Shown in pieces: positions 49,222 to 58,004 of a DNA stretch of 64,000 bases. Origin of the DNA: Nakamurella antarctica (GTDB lineage Bacteria > Actinomycetota > Actinomycetes > Mycobacteriales > Nakamurellaceae); NCBI RefSeq assembly GCF_003860405.1, contig NZ_CP034170.1:2046001-2110000 (forward strand), written 5' to 3'. Every line of letters starts with the position of its first letter. The stretch's first letter is position 1. Under the pieces are notes generated by a model that worked only from the letters and a program-made list of their open reading frames with translations, made no database searches and was not told the DNA's origin. Both the position numbers and the translations under genes were made by a program.

Positions 49222-50490
49222 TCAGGCAGATTTTTCGCGAGGTTCCCGCTTCGCTTTGCGAGGGACAATCGTCGGATACACGTTCTCGCGCACGGTTTCG
49301 CCCGTCACTACAACCTTTTCGACGTCCTCACGTCCAGGCACGTCGTACATCACTGGTAGCAGAACTTCTTCCATGATGGCGCGCAGACCGCGAGCACCGG
49401 TACCCCGAAGGATGGCCTGGTCGGCGATCGCATCGAGCGAGTCCGGAGTGAACTCCAGAGCCACGCCATCCATTTCGAACAAACGCTTGTACTGTTTCGA
49501 CAGGGCATCACGCGGTTCGGTTAGAATTTGCACGAGCGACTGCTTGTCCAGGCTCGTGACGGTCGCAATGACGGGAAGTCGACCGATAAATTCGGGAATC
49601 AGACCGAATTTGATCAGGTCTTCCGGCATCACCTCGGAGAACACGTCGGCATCTTCCATGTCGAGCTTCGAGCGCACTTCGGTGCCGAAGCCCATGCCGC
49701 GCTTTCCAACGCGGTCGCTGACAATTTTTTCGAGACCTGCGAAAGCCCCCGCGACAATGAAGAGGACATTGGAGGTATCGATCTGGATGAACTCTTGGTG
49801 CGGATGCTTGCGCCCGCCCTGCGGTGGTACCGACGCCTGGGTGCCTTCCAGGATCTTGAGCAGTGCCTGCTGGACGCCCTCACCGGAGACGTCCCGGGTA
49901 ATCGACGGGTTCTCTGACTTACGTGCGATCTTGTCAACTTCGTCGATGTAGATGATCCCTGTCTCTGCCCGCTTCACGTCGTAGTCCGCTGCTTGAATCA
50001 GCTTCAGGAGAATATTTTCCACGTCCTCGCCGACGTAACCCGCTTCGGTGAGCGCCGTGGCATCAGCGATAGCGAACGGCACGTTCAGCATTTTCGCGAG
50101 GGTCTGCGCCAAGTAGGTTTTTCCGCAGCCCGTGGGGCCCAACATCAAAATATTGGACTTGGCAAGTTCAACGGCATCCGGGCCGCGATCGGGGCCAGCC
50201 TGGATGCGCTTGTAATGGTTGTAAACCGCGACGGCTAGTGCCTTCTTCGCTGGAGTCTGGCCAATCACGTACTGGTCAAGGAAATCGTTGATGGCAATCG
50301 GCTTCGGAAGCTCGTCGAGTTTGACCTCGGATGTTTCAGTGAGTTCCTCTTCGATGATCTCGTTGCAGAGATCGATGCATTCGTCACAGATGTACACGCC
50401 GGGGCCGGCAATCAGTTTCCGAACTTGCTTTTGGCTCTTCCCGCAGAACGAGCACTTCAGCAGATCGCCGCCGTCACCGATGCGTGCCAT
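49222..50490 (-). CDS. clpX: ATP-dependent Clp protease ATP-binding subunit ClpX
   Basis: AAA+ unfoldase feeding ClpP (422 residues). The N-terminal C4 zinc finger (CSFCG...CDEC), Walker A GPTGCGKT, Walker [11 protein letters not shown] and the pore loop GYVGEDVE are intact; the ClpP-binding GFG loop is in [14 protein letters not shown] start. It is separate from the clpP genes by 331 bases with its own structured leader. Confidence 0.97.
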   Translation of the reverse strand: MARIGDGGDLLKCSFCGKSQKQVRKLIAGPGVYICDECIDLCNEIIEEELTETSEVKLDELPKPIAINDFLDQYVIGQTPAKKALAVAVYNHYKRIQAGPDRGPDAVELAKSNILMLGPTGCGKTYLAQTLAKMLNVPFAIADATALTEAGYVGEDVENILLKLIQAADYDVKRAETGIIYIDEVDKIARKSENPSITRDVSGEGVQQALLKILEGTQASVPPQGGRKHPHQEFIQIDTSNVLFIVAGAFAGLEKIVSDRVGKRGMGFGTEVRSKLDMEDADVFSEVMPEDLIKFGLIPEFIGRLPVIATVTSLDKQSLVQILTEPRDALSKQYKRLFEMDGVALEFTPDSLDAIADQAILRGTGARGLRAIMEEVLLPVMYDVPGREDVEKVVVTGETVRENVYPTIVPRKAKREPREKSA

Positions 50491-50512
50491 GTGCCCTCAT
50501 ACTCCTCAGGTT

Positions 50513-50562
50513 CTTCCAGCGCGGTGGCACTGAAATGTGGTGCCAGCGCCTAGCGCTGGAAG
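50513..50562 (-). promoter_or_regulatory. Nested and mutually exclusive hairpins in the clpX leader
   Basis: CTTCCAGCGC (50513-50522) pairs with GCGCTGGAAG (50553-50562), with TGGCAC/GTGCCA pairing inside. Alternatively CCAGCG (50543-50548) pairs with CGCTGG (50554-50559). The two outer structures exclude each other, and the region lies 23-72 bases upstream of the clpX ATG. Confidence 0.5.
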
Positions 50563-50766
50563 CTGTCCGTCTCGGATCGTGCCGTCATCTATCTCAGACG
50601 CAGGCAGCGTCCGCTCGCCAACCTGCTCAAACGCTACCCGGTTCCGTGCCCGACGGAGCGGCTTTGCACCGATACCGACACGCCTATTTCTCCACTCCCA
50701 CTGTATCCAGTACTTCGCTCGCGCGTTCGGCTGCAGCCAGGGCCACATGTGTACTGCTCACACAAG

Positions 50767-50796
50767 CGGCCGGTTCCCAGTAAGGGGAACCGGCCG
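50767..50796 (-). terminator. Hairpin after clpP2
   Basis: 12-bp inverted repeat CGGCCGGTTCCC/GGGAACCGGCCG with a 6-base loop, 25 bases after the clpP2 stop. The T-run on the minus strand is weak. Confidence 0.6.
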
Positions 50797-50821
50797 GCTT
50801 AAGCACATCTCACGCGCTGAA

Positions 50822-51484
50822 TCAGGAAGGAATCATCTTCCGGTATTCCAAAACCTGGTCGATCAAGCCATATTCCTTGGCCTCCGCCGCGGTCAGAATC
50901 TTGTCGCGCTCGATGTCCTGACGAACTTCTTCCGGACTCTTGCTGGAGTGGTGCGACAGGATGTTTTCAAGCGTCGTCCGCATCCGCTGGATCTCGTTGG
51001 CTTGGATCTCCAAATCGGACACCTGACCGTAGACGCCCTCCGTGGCTGGCTGATGGATAAGGATCCGAGAGTTGGGCAGTGCCAATCGCTTTCCCGGGGT
51101 ACCAGCTGCCAGCAGCACCGCTGCGGCCGAGGCTGCTTGCCCGAGGCAGACGGTCTGGATCGGCGGTCGGACAAACTGCATGGTGTCGTAAATCGCTGTC
51201 ATCGACGTGAACGAGCCACCAGGCGAGTTGATGTACATCGTGATTTCGCGGTCCGGATCGTTGGATTCCAACGTCAGAAGCTGGGCCATCACGTCATTGG
51301 CTGAAGCGTCATCGATTTGCACGCCGAGGAAAATGATGCGCTCCTCGAACAGCTTGTTATAAGGGTTGGATTCCTTCACGCCATAGCTCGTCCGCTCCAC
51401 GAAGGAAGGCAGGATGTAGCGCGACGACGGGGCGTGTGAGGAATCGCTTGGGTAAGCGGAACCACCGGGCTGAAAAGAGTTCAT
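50822..51484 (-). CDS. clpP2: ATP-dependent Clp protease proteolytic subunit ClpP2
   Basis: Serine protease subunit (220 residues). Catalytic triad S119 (GQAASAAA), H144 (LIHQPA) and D194 (ERDK). The start is 15 bases after the clpP1 stop, so the two are co-transcribed; in mycobacteria ClpP1 and ClpP2 form one mixed complex. The N-terminal 30 residues are a flexible Ser/Pro-rich extension that may be a propeptide. Confidence 0.95.
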   Translation of the reverse strand: MNSFQPGGSAYPSDSSHAPSSRYILPSFVERTSYGVKESNPYNKLFEERIIFLGVQIDDASANDVMAQLLTLESNDPDREITMYINSPGGSFTSMTAIYDTMQFVRPPIQTVCLGQAASAAAVLLAAGTPGKRLALPNSRILIHQPATEGVYGQVSDLEIQANEIQRMRTTLENILSHHSSKSPEEVRQDIERDKILTAAEAKEYGLIDQVLEYRKMIPS

Positions 51485-51499
51485 GGTGTTTTCTCCCTC

Positions 51500-52141
51500 T
51501 CACTTAACCGGGCTCTGGGAGGCCTTGGTGATGACCTTGTCGATGAACCCGTACTCCAGCGCCTCTGCGGCGGTGAACCACCGGTCGCGGTCGGAATCGA
51601 GAGTAATTTTCTCCACAGTTTGCCCCGTGTGGGACGCGATGATCTCGGCCATTTCCTTCTTGGTCCGGTTCAACATGTCGGCTTGGATTTTAATATCCGA
51701 GGATGTCCCACCGACTCCAGCCGACGGCTGATGCATCAGGATCCGAGCGTGTGGCAGTGCCGCACGCTTACCGGGCGTGCCGGCCGAGAGTAGGAATTGT
51801 CCCATCGAAGCAGCTAGCCCCATCGCGATGGTGGCAACGTCAGGCTCGATGAACTGCATGGTGTCGAAGATGGCCATCCCCGCTGTCACCGACCCGCCTG
51901 GCGAGTTGATGTACAGGGTGATGTCTTTTTCGCCGTCTTCTGCGGCTAACAGCAGCAGCTGAGCCGTGATTTCATTGGCGTTGGTATCCCGCACTTCTGA
52001 GCCGAGCAAGATGATCCGCTCGCGCAGCAGTCGTTCGGAAACCGAGTCAGTCAGCGACATGCCGGGTGTCCCGCGCATGATGGCAGGCAAAATTTCGGGT
52101 GCGACAGCCTCGATGGCTGCCAGGGGGTGACGGTGGCTCAC
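51500..52141 (-). CDS. clpP1: ATP-dependent Clp protease proteolytic subunit ClpP1
   Basis: 213-residue ClpP with catalytic triad S112 (GLAASMGQ), H137 (LMHQPS) and D186. RBS AAGGAG seven bases before GTG 52141 fixes the start; the frame is open 58 codons further upstream but without support. First gene of clpP1-clpP2, separated from tig by a hairpin. A ClgR-like box lies about 145 bases upstream. Confidence 0.95.
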   Translation of the reverse strand: MSHRHPLAAIEAVAPEILPAIMRGTPGMSLTDSVSERLLRERIILLGSEVRDTNANEITAQLLLLAAEDGEKDITLYINSPGGSVTAGMAIFDTMQFIEPDVATIAMGLAASMGQFLLSAGTPGKRAALPHARILMHQPSAGVGGTSSDIKIQADMLNRTKKEMAEIIASHTGQTVEKITLDSDRDRWFTAAEALEYGFIDKVITKASQSPVK

Positions 52142-52283
52142 TGACTTCTCCTTGGTCGGATCGTCTTTTCTACGATTAGCCCTCCGGCGTGCAGATGCAG
52201 CTAGGAAATCTGCGTCTTTCACGGGAGGTCTTGTATTGACAGTAACCACGACGGGCGGACAAAGGTGCCCGTCTCGGCGCTCT

Positions 52284-52297
52284 GTTCGCTGTCGGCG
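52284..52297 (-). promoter_or_regulatory. Candidate ClgR operator upstream of clpP1
   Basis: GTTCGC-N5-GCG at 52284-52297, which matches the ClgR motif described for actinobacterial clp genes as I recall it. It sits between the tig terminator and clpP1, about 145 bases before the clpP1 start. Confidence 0.42.
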
Positions 52298-52335
52298 TGA
52301 AGCTGGCCGCACCACCAGGGAGCGGCCAGCTTCAC
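52297..52335 (-). terminator. Hairpin after tig
   Basis: Perfect 14-bp inverted repeat GTGAAGCTGGCCGC/GCGGCCAGCTTCAC with an 11-base loop, 25 bases after the tig stop. No T-run, but the stem is very stable. Confidence 0.65.
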
Positions 52336-52360
52336 GGTCTAAGCGTCGCTGCTCGGCAGA

Positions 52361-53779
52361 TCAGGCCTTGTCGGCTTCTTCAGATGCTTCAGGCACCGAA
52401 CCTTCAGCTGCTTCGTCAACCACATCCCCGGCAACGGGCTCCGCCTCGTCTTCCACCGGCTCAAAACCAAAGAGAGAGGCGACGTCAAGTTTGTTCCCTG
52501 ACGCGTCGGTGACGGACGCGTGCTGCACTGCGTTGGCCAGAGCTTTACCCCGGCGGACATCGGCGAACACTGATCCGAGCTGGTTCTGCTCCTGCAAGCG
52601 CTTGAAGTACTCGTCCGGGCTCATCCCGTAGCGCTGCGCGCTGAACAGGATCCGCTCGGTGAACTCCTCCTGAGAGACGCCCACCTCGTCCTTCTCGGCC
52701 ATGGCGTCGAGCAGTAACTGGGTCTGGATAGCTTCGTTGGCCACTGCCCTCAGCTCGATCTCGTGCTCTTCCTTCGTCTTTCCCTGCTCCTCGAGCCAGA
52801 CGTTGAAGGCGCCTTCGTCGTGTCCGAGCGAGTGCAGCACATCGTGTTCGCGCGAGTCGTACTCTGCCTTTGCGACGGCTTCGGGTACGGGGATCTCCAC
52901 CGCTGCGAGCAATGCTGCGAGAACCTTGTCCCTGGCCTGTGCACCCTGGGCCTGGTTCTTGACCCTGCGGATTTTCTCGACTAGGTCGTCACGCATTTCG
53001 GCGACGGTATCGAATTGCGACGCTTCGGCGGCGAACTCGTCGTCGATGGTAGGAAGCACCCGCTCTTTGACGGTGTTGACGGTCACCGTCACGTCGGCGT
53101 CTCCGCCCGCGTGCTCGCCAGCCACCAATTTGGTGACAAACGTGGTGGACTCTCCAGCGGAAAGGCCCAGGACGGCGTCGTCGATGCCGTCAACCAAGTC
53201 GCCGGATCCGACGCGATAGGTCAGATCATCGGCAGTGGCGTCTTCCAGGTCTTCGCCGTCGATGCTGGCGCGAAGGTCCACTGTGATGACGTCACCGTCG
53301 GCAGCTGCCCGCTCGACCACGGTGATGGTCGCGAAGCGGTCACGCAGGGCTTCGATCTGCTCGTCAATGTCGGCGTCGGTGACCTCGACATCATCGACCG
53401 TGACAGCGATCCCGGACGAATCCGGCAGGGTGATTTCGGGGCGAATATCTACTTCGGCCGTGAAGTGAAACTCGTCGTTGTCTTCAATTTTGGTGATTTC
53501 GATGTCGGGCTGACCCAACGGCGTGATGTCGTTTTCGGCCAACGCCTGGTTGTACTTGTCCGGAAGCGCATCGTTCACCACCTCCGACAAGATGGCGCCA
53601 CGACCCACACGCGCATCGATGATCTTCGCCGGCACCTTGCCCGGACGGAATCCAGGAACCCGGACCTGGCCAGCCAACGTTTTATAAGCTTTGGCAAAAT
53701 TCGGTCCGAGCTCGTCGAACGGAACCTCAACGGTGAGCTTCACCCGGGTGGGGTTCAAATGCTCGACAGTGCTCTTCAC
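52361..53779 (-). CDS. tig: Trigger factor
   Basis: Ribosome-bound chaperone and peptidyl-prolyl isomerase (472 residues). The ribosome-binding signature is GFRPGKVPAKII; the PPIase domain (about 155-245) and a C-terminal substrate-binding domain follow, with an acidic tail. RBS GAGGAG eight bases before GTG 53779 fixes the start over an open frame 12 codons longer. Upstream of clpP1P2 as in most bacteria, but ended by its own hairpin. Confidence 0.96.
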   Translation of the reverse strand: MKSTVEHLNPTRVKLTVEVPFDELGPNFAKAYKTLAGQVRVPGFRPGKVPAKIIDARVGRGAILSEVVNDALPDKYNQALAENDITPLGQPDIEITKIEDNDEFHFTAEVDIRPEITLPDSSGIAVTVDDVEVTDADIDEQIEALRDRFATITVVERAAADGDVITVDLRASIDGEDLEDATADDLTYRVGSGDLVDGIDDAVLGLSAGESTTFVTKLVAGEHAGGDADVTVTVNTVKERVLPTIDDEFAAEASQFDTVAEMRDDLVEKIRRVKNQAQGAQARDKVLAALLAAVEIPVPEAVAKAEYDSREHDVLHSLGHDEGAFNVWLEEQGKTKEEHEIELRAVANEAIQTQLLLDAMAEKDEVGVSQEEFTERILFSAQRYGMSPDEYFKRLQEQNQLGSVFADVRRGKALANAVQHASVTDASGNKLDVASLFGFEPVEDEAEPVAGDVVDEAAEGSVPEASEEADKA

Positions 53780-53926
53780 AGGAAATGCTCCTCGGTCGGG
53801 AAGTTGCGGATGCACAAGGGCGGCGCTTTACAGCGCAAATGCCCTGCCGAGTCTAGGGGACGGCTGGACGCGCCCCTAATGCGAGAAGGTTCGAACATGC
53901 GCTGGGGGTGTCACCGAGAGCGCGAC

Positions 53927-54154
53927 CTACTCCGTGACAATCCTGATTTCTTTCTGAACCTGCTTCTGTACCCGCTCCAGCTCCGTGGCTACCCACGTAG
54001 CGACGGCGCCTCTGGCCTCGTCGCCTTCCTGCTCGTTGATGCGCTTCCAGATCATCTCTTCGAACTCGTAGAAGCCAGCGACCAGGGCGTCCTGCGATCC
54101 GACGACCTCGGCGACCAATTCCTCAGTTACCTGGTCGGGCTGGGTCTCACTCAT
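53927..54154 (-). CDS. Small acidic protein, unassigned
   Basis: 75 residues, acidic, no membrane segment. The sequence (MSETQPDQVTEELVAEVVGSQDALVAGFYEFEE...) looks helical and ends in a Gln/Lys-rich stretch. ATG 54154 follows GGAGAG; the frame is open to 54277 without support. It lies 148 bases upstream of tig on the same strand, so it could share its promoter region. Function unknown. Confidence 0.65.
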   Translation of the reverse strand: MSETQPDQVTEELVAEVVGSQDALVAGFYEFEEMIWKRINEQEGDEARGAVATWVATELERVQKQVQKEIRIVTE

Positions 54155-54474
54155 GGCTCTCCAATGGTTACGGCTTTCGATGAACGGAACTGTGGTGGTG
54201 CGACGCACGCTGGTGGGAGGGTGGTTGTGGCCCAGCGCGCCACAGGAACATGAGCCTAAGCCTGCCATTGCACGCAAAGATCCTCGGTAACGGTTCGCCT
54301 ACTAAACTTCGACGTCCGCGGACCGCGAGCCGATGGGCCACGCAAGGTCGACGATTCTTGGGACATCATTGAGTGCAAGATTGCCGGTCCCGGCGACATA
54401 GGTCCAGTAACCGCGAACCGCAGGGACACCCTGCGTGGCTCGTGCACGCGATTGATGACCTAAGAGGGGGCCCA
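54155..54474. promoter_or_regulatory. Divergent region before the ECF sigma gene
   Basis: 320 bases without a gene, between the small acidic protein and the sigma factor. I searched it for an ECF-type promoter (GGAAC-N16/17-CGTC) and found only poor matches, so autoregulation is not supported. No RNA gene is visible. Confidence 0.4.
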
Positions 54475-54987
54475 GTGCCGGATGAGAACGAGGACTGGTT
54501 CAACAACCTGTTCCAGGCCCATTCCGAGGCGGTGTTTCGCTACTTCGTCCGGCGCGCGCCCGTCGACGATGCGCAAGATCTGACAGCTGACGTCTTCGTC
54601 ATCGCTTGGCGCCGCCGCAACGACGTTCCGGCAGATTCAGAGCTGCCGTGGCTTTACAAAACCGCTGGCTATTTACTTGCTAATTATCGGCGAAAAGGTC
54701 GGGCGATACCGCTGTCCCCTTTCACCGATTCCGACTTCGCTGACGTGAGTGCGGAAACCAGCACGGTGCATTGGTCTGATAACTCGACTCAGGTAGACGA
54801 AATAGCCGAGGTACTCCAAGCTTTATCAGCAAAGGATCGACAGATTTTACTGCTGAGTGCGTGGGAAGGGTTGTCTGGCAACGAGATTGCTGGAGTGCTT
54901 GGCATCTCTCGCTCTGGCGCCGACGCAGCATTATCTCGGGCTCGCGCTCGGCTGCGATCGGCTTGGGCCGTCGTCGACGCGCACTGA
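54475..54987 (+). CDS. ECF-type RNA polymerase sigma factor
   Basis: 170 residues with sigma-70 region 2 (FQAHSEAVFRYFVRRAP, DDAQDLTADVFVIAWRR) and region 4 (LSAKDRQILLLSAWEGLSGNEIAGVLGIS) separated by a linker. GTG 54475 is chosen because AGAGGGG lies 5 bases upstream and the upstream frame has no support. It is followed after 101 bases by a membrane-anchored protein that could be its regulator. Confidence 0.9.
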   Translation: MPDENEDWFNNLFQAHSEAVFRYFVRRAPVDDAQDLTADVFVIAWRRRNDVPADSELPWLYKTAGYLLANYRRKGRAIPLSPFTDSDFADVSAETSTVHWSDNSTQVDEIAEVLQALSAKDRQILLLSAWEGLSGNEIAGVLGISRSGADAALSRARARLRSAWAVVDAH

Positions 54988-55088
54988 ATACGCCATTTGG
55001 TCATCGCTTTTGCACGCAAGAAATGATGCGCCCGTGACACATACCGGGTAGAACGCCACACTGACTCCTCACGCAAGGTTGGAACACC

Positions 55089-56594
55089 ATGAGCGACACC
55101 ATTGGTCCGGAGAATTCCCACCACGACAGCGCCGGCTTTGACGGGGCCGATCCCGCCTTCGACCGTGTGGTGCAAGCAGACCCCGCGTCCGGAGTGCGGC
55201 CCGATCTGGGCGCGATCCGCGCCGCGGTCCTTCGGGCAACGTCGGTTGAGCAGGCCCCTGTCGGTCCCCCCTCCCATCCCGAACATGTTGCTTCCGTTAC
55301 CTCTATCCGACGGGCACCGACTACCCGTTGGCTTCAGGTGGCAGCGGCTACCGCAGCCGTGCTTGCGGTGGGCCTGGGCGGCTATGCGATCGGTTCCAAG
55401 CAGGTTCCGACCCAGCAGGCCGCCGCAGCAGCGGCTACAACCGCACCGTCGGTAGCAATGAGCAGACCGGGAGTTGAAGGCGGGGCTGCCCCGGCGGCGG
55501 CCCCGGTGAGGCCCGGGAGTCCTGGCGGCGAAATGCTCGGGAGTCCCCAGGCGCGATCAGCGGGCTCGGGTGGTTTCGCCGCCAGCGGCGCCGACGGCAA
55601 AATGTCATCGATGCCCGGCTACTTCGGCCGAACAGTCTTCACGCAGAACGGTCTGTCCACCGAGGGCGCCACGGCGGCGGCCTATGGCTTCGATCCGGCA
55701 GCGGTGGCGACCTCGGCCACGGTAGCTGCGCTGGCAGCAAAGTTGGGCGTGACCGGAGAACCTCGGCTCGAATTTAACTCCTGGACAGTCGGGGCATCGG
55801 ACGGCACTGGGCCTGTTGTCTCTTTGTCAGTCGATGGGGTTGCCAATTTCAACTACTACAACCCGCAGGTGGACGCCTGGTATTGCCCGCAAGCCATCGC
55901 CCCCAGTGATGCTGGATCCAGTTCTGAACCCGGCCCCGACACCACCCCGGGGCCGCTGACCGATGTAGCGCCGTCCTGCGCACAGCGCGATGTCGGAAGC
56001 GCTCCCACCGGCGACGAAGCCATTGCCAGGTTCACAGAACTACTCACAACCGTCGGCGTCGATCCGGCCACCCTCGAGTTCGAGGCAAGCCCAGCCGACC
56101 CGTCAAACCCCGGCTACTCCTACGTTTCGGGATATGCGCTCCTTGACGGGGCTCGAAACGGAATCAGCTGGTCCATCGGATTCTCCGGACCGGAAATCTC
56201 CTCGTTGTACGGATCTTTGGCTCCCTTGGTGAGCGCCGGGAACTACCCCGTCATTAGTCCAGCAGATGCCGTAGCGCGGCTCGGTGATCCCCGATTTGGC
56301 GCGGCCAACGTGATGTACGCTGCCGAAACGGTGCGATCTGATGCCCCTGTCCCAGCCACTGTCCCAGCCCTGGCTCCACCCGCGGACGGCGTTGCCCCCG
56401 CGGCGCCCACACCCGGCGCGCCGATCGCGTGGCCGGTCACCACTGTCACCATCACTGGCGCCACCCTCGGATTGGCGCTGCAGTACTTAGACTCCGGCGC
56501 CTCCCTGCTAATTCCCACCTACACGCTGACGGACGGAACCGGGGCGACCTGGTCGGTGATCGCGGTCGCTGATTCCGCACTCAATTTCGGCTAG
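55089..56594 (+). CDS. Single-pass membrane protein linked to the sigma factor
   Basis: 501 residues: an acidic cytoplasmic N-terminal segment (about 1-80), a transmembrane helix (about 82-103) and an extracytoplasmic domain with Pro/Ala-rich linkers. The position after the ECF gene and the topology suggest an anti-sigma-like regulator, but no zinc-binding anti-sigma motif (HxxxCxxC) is present. The outer domain has two related-looking segments with VSLSVDG and YALLDGA patterns. ATG start at 55089 with AAGGTTGGA upstream. Function inferred only. Confidence 0.6.
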   Translation: MSDTIGPENSHHDSAGFDGADPAFDRVVQADPASGVRPDLGAIRAAVLRATSVEQAPVGPPSHPEHVASVTSIRRAPTTRWLQVAAATAAVLAVGLGGYAIGSKQVPTQQAAAAAATTAPSVAMSRPGVEGGAAPAAAPVRPGSPGGEMLGSPQARSAGSGGFAASGADGKMSSMPGYFGRTVFTQNGLSTEGATAAAYGFDPAAVATSATVAALAAKLGVTGEPRLEFNSWTVGASDGTGPVVSLSVDGVANFNYYNPQVDAWYCPQAIAPSDAGSSSEPGPDTTPGPLTDVAPSCAQRDVGSAPTGDEAIARFTELLTTVGVDPATLEFEASPADPSNPGYSYVSGYALLDGARNGISWSIGFSGPEISSLYGSLAPLVSAGNYPVISPADAVARLGDPRFGAANVMYAAETVRSDAPVPATVPALAPPADGVAPAAPTPGAPIAWPVTTVTITGATLGLALQYLDSGASLLIPTYTLTDGTGATWSVIAVADSALNFG

Positions 56595-56652
56595 GCCTGT
56601 CTGCCTGGGTCCTAAAAGCTTTTGCCGGGCAGTTATTGTCGGCGATCCCACA

Positions 56653-56691
56653 CCGTGGGGGCGAACCGCAAGGTTCTCCCCCACGGTTTTT
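56653..56691 (+). terminator. Rho-independent terminator
   Basis: 15-bp inverted repeat with one mismatch (56653-56667 with 56672-56686), loop GCAA, then TTTTT. It ends the sigma factor/membrane protein operon and lies just before the convergent DUF6671 stop. Confidence 0.88.
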
Positions 56692-56711
56692 GTCACCCTC
56701 GCGATTTTCTA

Positions 56712-57572
56712 TCAGGGATTGCAGCGCGGACACCAGAGCGGTTCTGCGAACGAGGATGGCCTGGCTAGTTTCTGCCTATGTGCACACGCCGGACAGGTGT
56801 AAATATCCTGTAATGCGAGGTCGGTCGGTGTGCCGCAATCGGAGCAAGGCAGACCCAGATCGGTGCCGGTCCGGCCAAACCCGGGACTTGCACACATCGG
56901 GCACAGGCTGCTCAGCCGCTGGGCCACAGCGAGGCCGAGCTGGGTGAGAACTGCTTGCCTGGTGGGGTTGTGGTGGGCTCGAAGATCTGGTTCCACGAGT
57001 GCGCGCCCATCAACAGAAGACTGGAATGACGCCGCAAGCGCGGAGCGGAGGGCACGTTCTGTCGTGATGCCCTTGACGATATCGCTGGCTTCACCCCCAA
57101 CCGCTGGCCGGCAGATCAGACCCTGAGCCGGGAATCCCCACTCGGCAAGTGCTGACTCAATTTCGGTGAAATCGCTTACACAGCAGGCAGTTCCGGGAGT
57201 AATGAGCGACCGGCTGCCTTCAATAATTTCCAGTCCACGCTCTCCATCTATGAAGAGCAATATCTCCTCGTGGCCGGAGATGCCGATACCTGGGAGTGGC
57301 CCGTAACTTGCTTCGCTCGCCAATCCGTAAGGCAGTCCCGTTGCCCGCATCCCGAGCTGAGCCTTCGCTCGCGCCGCCGCCAACGGCGTCAGAGTGCGCC
57401 TGACATCACCGGCAAAAGTTCCGAACTGGTCGGTATCCACCGCATCCGTTGCCACGACAAGGGCGCCAAGAATGTCGGCAAACGCCGCCCGGACGTGATC
57501 TGCCTTGCCATGCAAGCTGGCGAATGCGACGGCTGCGTTGCGGTAGGGGTTCACCTCGTGCGGTTGTGTCAC
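56712..57572 (-). CDS. DUF6671 zinc-ribbon protein
   Basis: 286 residues, matching what I recall of DUF6671: N-terminal ASLHGKADHV, DTDQFGTFAG, GLASEASYGPLP, RALVEPDLRAHHNPTR. The C-terminus holds four CxxC pairs (CPMC, CSDC, CPAC, CPRC), two zinc ribbons. Function unknown. The GTG overlaps the upstream regulator's stop (GTGA), so the two are translated together. They diverge from dabB. Candidate member of the carbon-transport locus; the role is inferred from position only. Confidence 0.78.
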   Translation of the reverse strand: MTQPHEVNPYRNAAVAFASLHGKADHVRAAFADILGALVVATDAVDTDQFGTFAGDVRRTLTPLAAARAKAQLGMRATGLPYGLASEASYGPLPGIGISGHEEILLFIDGERGLEIIEGSRSLITPGTACCVSDFTEIESALAEWGFPAQGLICRPAVGGEASDIVKGITTERALRSALAASFQSSVDGRALVEPDLRAHHNPTRQAVLTQLGLAVAQRLSSLCPMCASPGFGRTGTDLGLPCSDCGTPTDLALQDIYTCPACAHRQKLARPSSFAEPLWCPRCNP

Positions 57573-57871
57573 GACTGCGCGGCGTCAGGTACTTCGACAT
57601 TTGGCTGCAGCAACGTCAGGATGTCTCCGATACGGTGCGCGTTTTCTACCGGATGACGCAGGGGCATGTCCAGGCACACCCGATACCGGTTGCGACGACC
57701 ATCCCGCGCCCGCTCGAGGTAGCCAGATTCCACGAGATCAGCGACGATGCGCTGCGCAGCCCGCTCCGTCACCCCCACTCGCTCCGCAACATCGCGCAGC
57801 CGAATCTCGGGATCCCGGGCGATGCAAAAGAACGCATGCCCGTGATTGGTGAAGAAGGTCCAGTCGCTCAT
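57569..57871 (-). CDS. Winged-helix transcriptional regulator
   Basis: 100-residue DNA-binding protein of the small MarR/ArsR-like winged-helix type. HTH: LRDVAERVGVTERAAQRIVADL, followed by a wing ESGYLERARDGRRNRY. No ligand-binding domain beyond the core. ATG 57871 lies 6 bases after a TATAGT, so the message is probably leaderless; the earlier TTG at 57886 is less likely. Co-translated with DUF6671 and divergent from dabB, which it likely controls. Confidence 0.85.
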   Translation of the reverse strand: MSDWTFFTNHGHAFFCIARDPEIRLRDVAERVGVTERAAQRIVADLVESGYLERARDGRRNRYRVCLDMPLRHPVENAHRIGDILTLLQPNVEVPDAAQS

Positions 57872-57877
57872 TTCCCC

Positions 57878-57883
57878 ACTATA
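57878..57883 (-). promoter_or_regulatory. Likely -10 element of the wHTH-DUF6671 promoter
   Basis: TATAGT on the minus strand, with six bases to the ATG at 57871. A transcript starting at the ATG would be leaderless, a common actinobacterial arrangement. Confidence 0.5.
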
Positions 57884-57886
57884 CAA

Positions 57887-57923
57887 GACGTGACTTTTCT
57901 AACACGTCATTCAATAGGTGTTA
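57887..57923. promoter_or_regulatory. Overlapping palindromes in the divergent DAB promoter
   Basis: GACGTG (57887-57892) with CACGTC (57903-57908), and TAACAC (57900-57905) with GTGTTA (57918-57923). The second pair has centres 18 bases apart, suitable for a wHTH dimer. They lie between the regulator start and dabB (58005). Confidence 0.55.
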
Positions 57924-58004
57924 TAAATGTCATGTGTTGTGTAAGGTTTCCACCGGATCAAGTACCAACACAGCGAAAGCGAGAACACAGATGGTGACCT
58001 TCTT

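Larger units (their letters stand above)
50491..50821. promoter_or_regulatory. clpX leader and clpP2-clpX intergenic region
   Basis: 331 bases without a gene. It holds the clpP2 terminator-like hairpin (50767-50796), presumably a clpX promoter, and nested inverted repeats close to the clpX start (50513-50562). Confidence 0.6.

Noticed and set aside
54278-54474. ECF-type autoregulatory promoter before the sigma gene
   Set aside because: A GGTAAC at 54286-54291 has no CGTC at the right distance (spacing 18-21 rather than 16-17).
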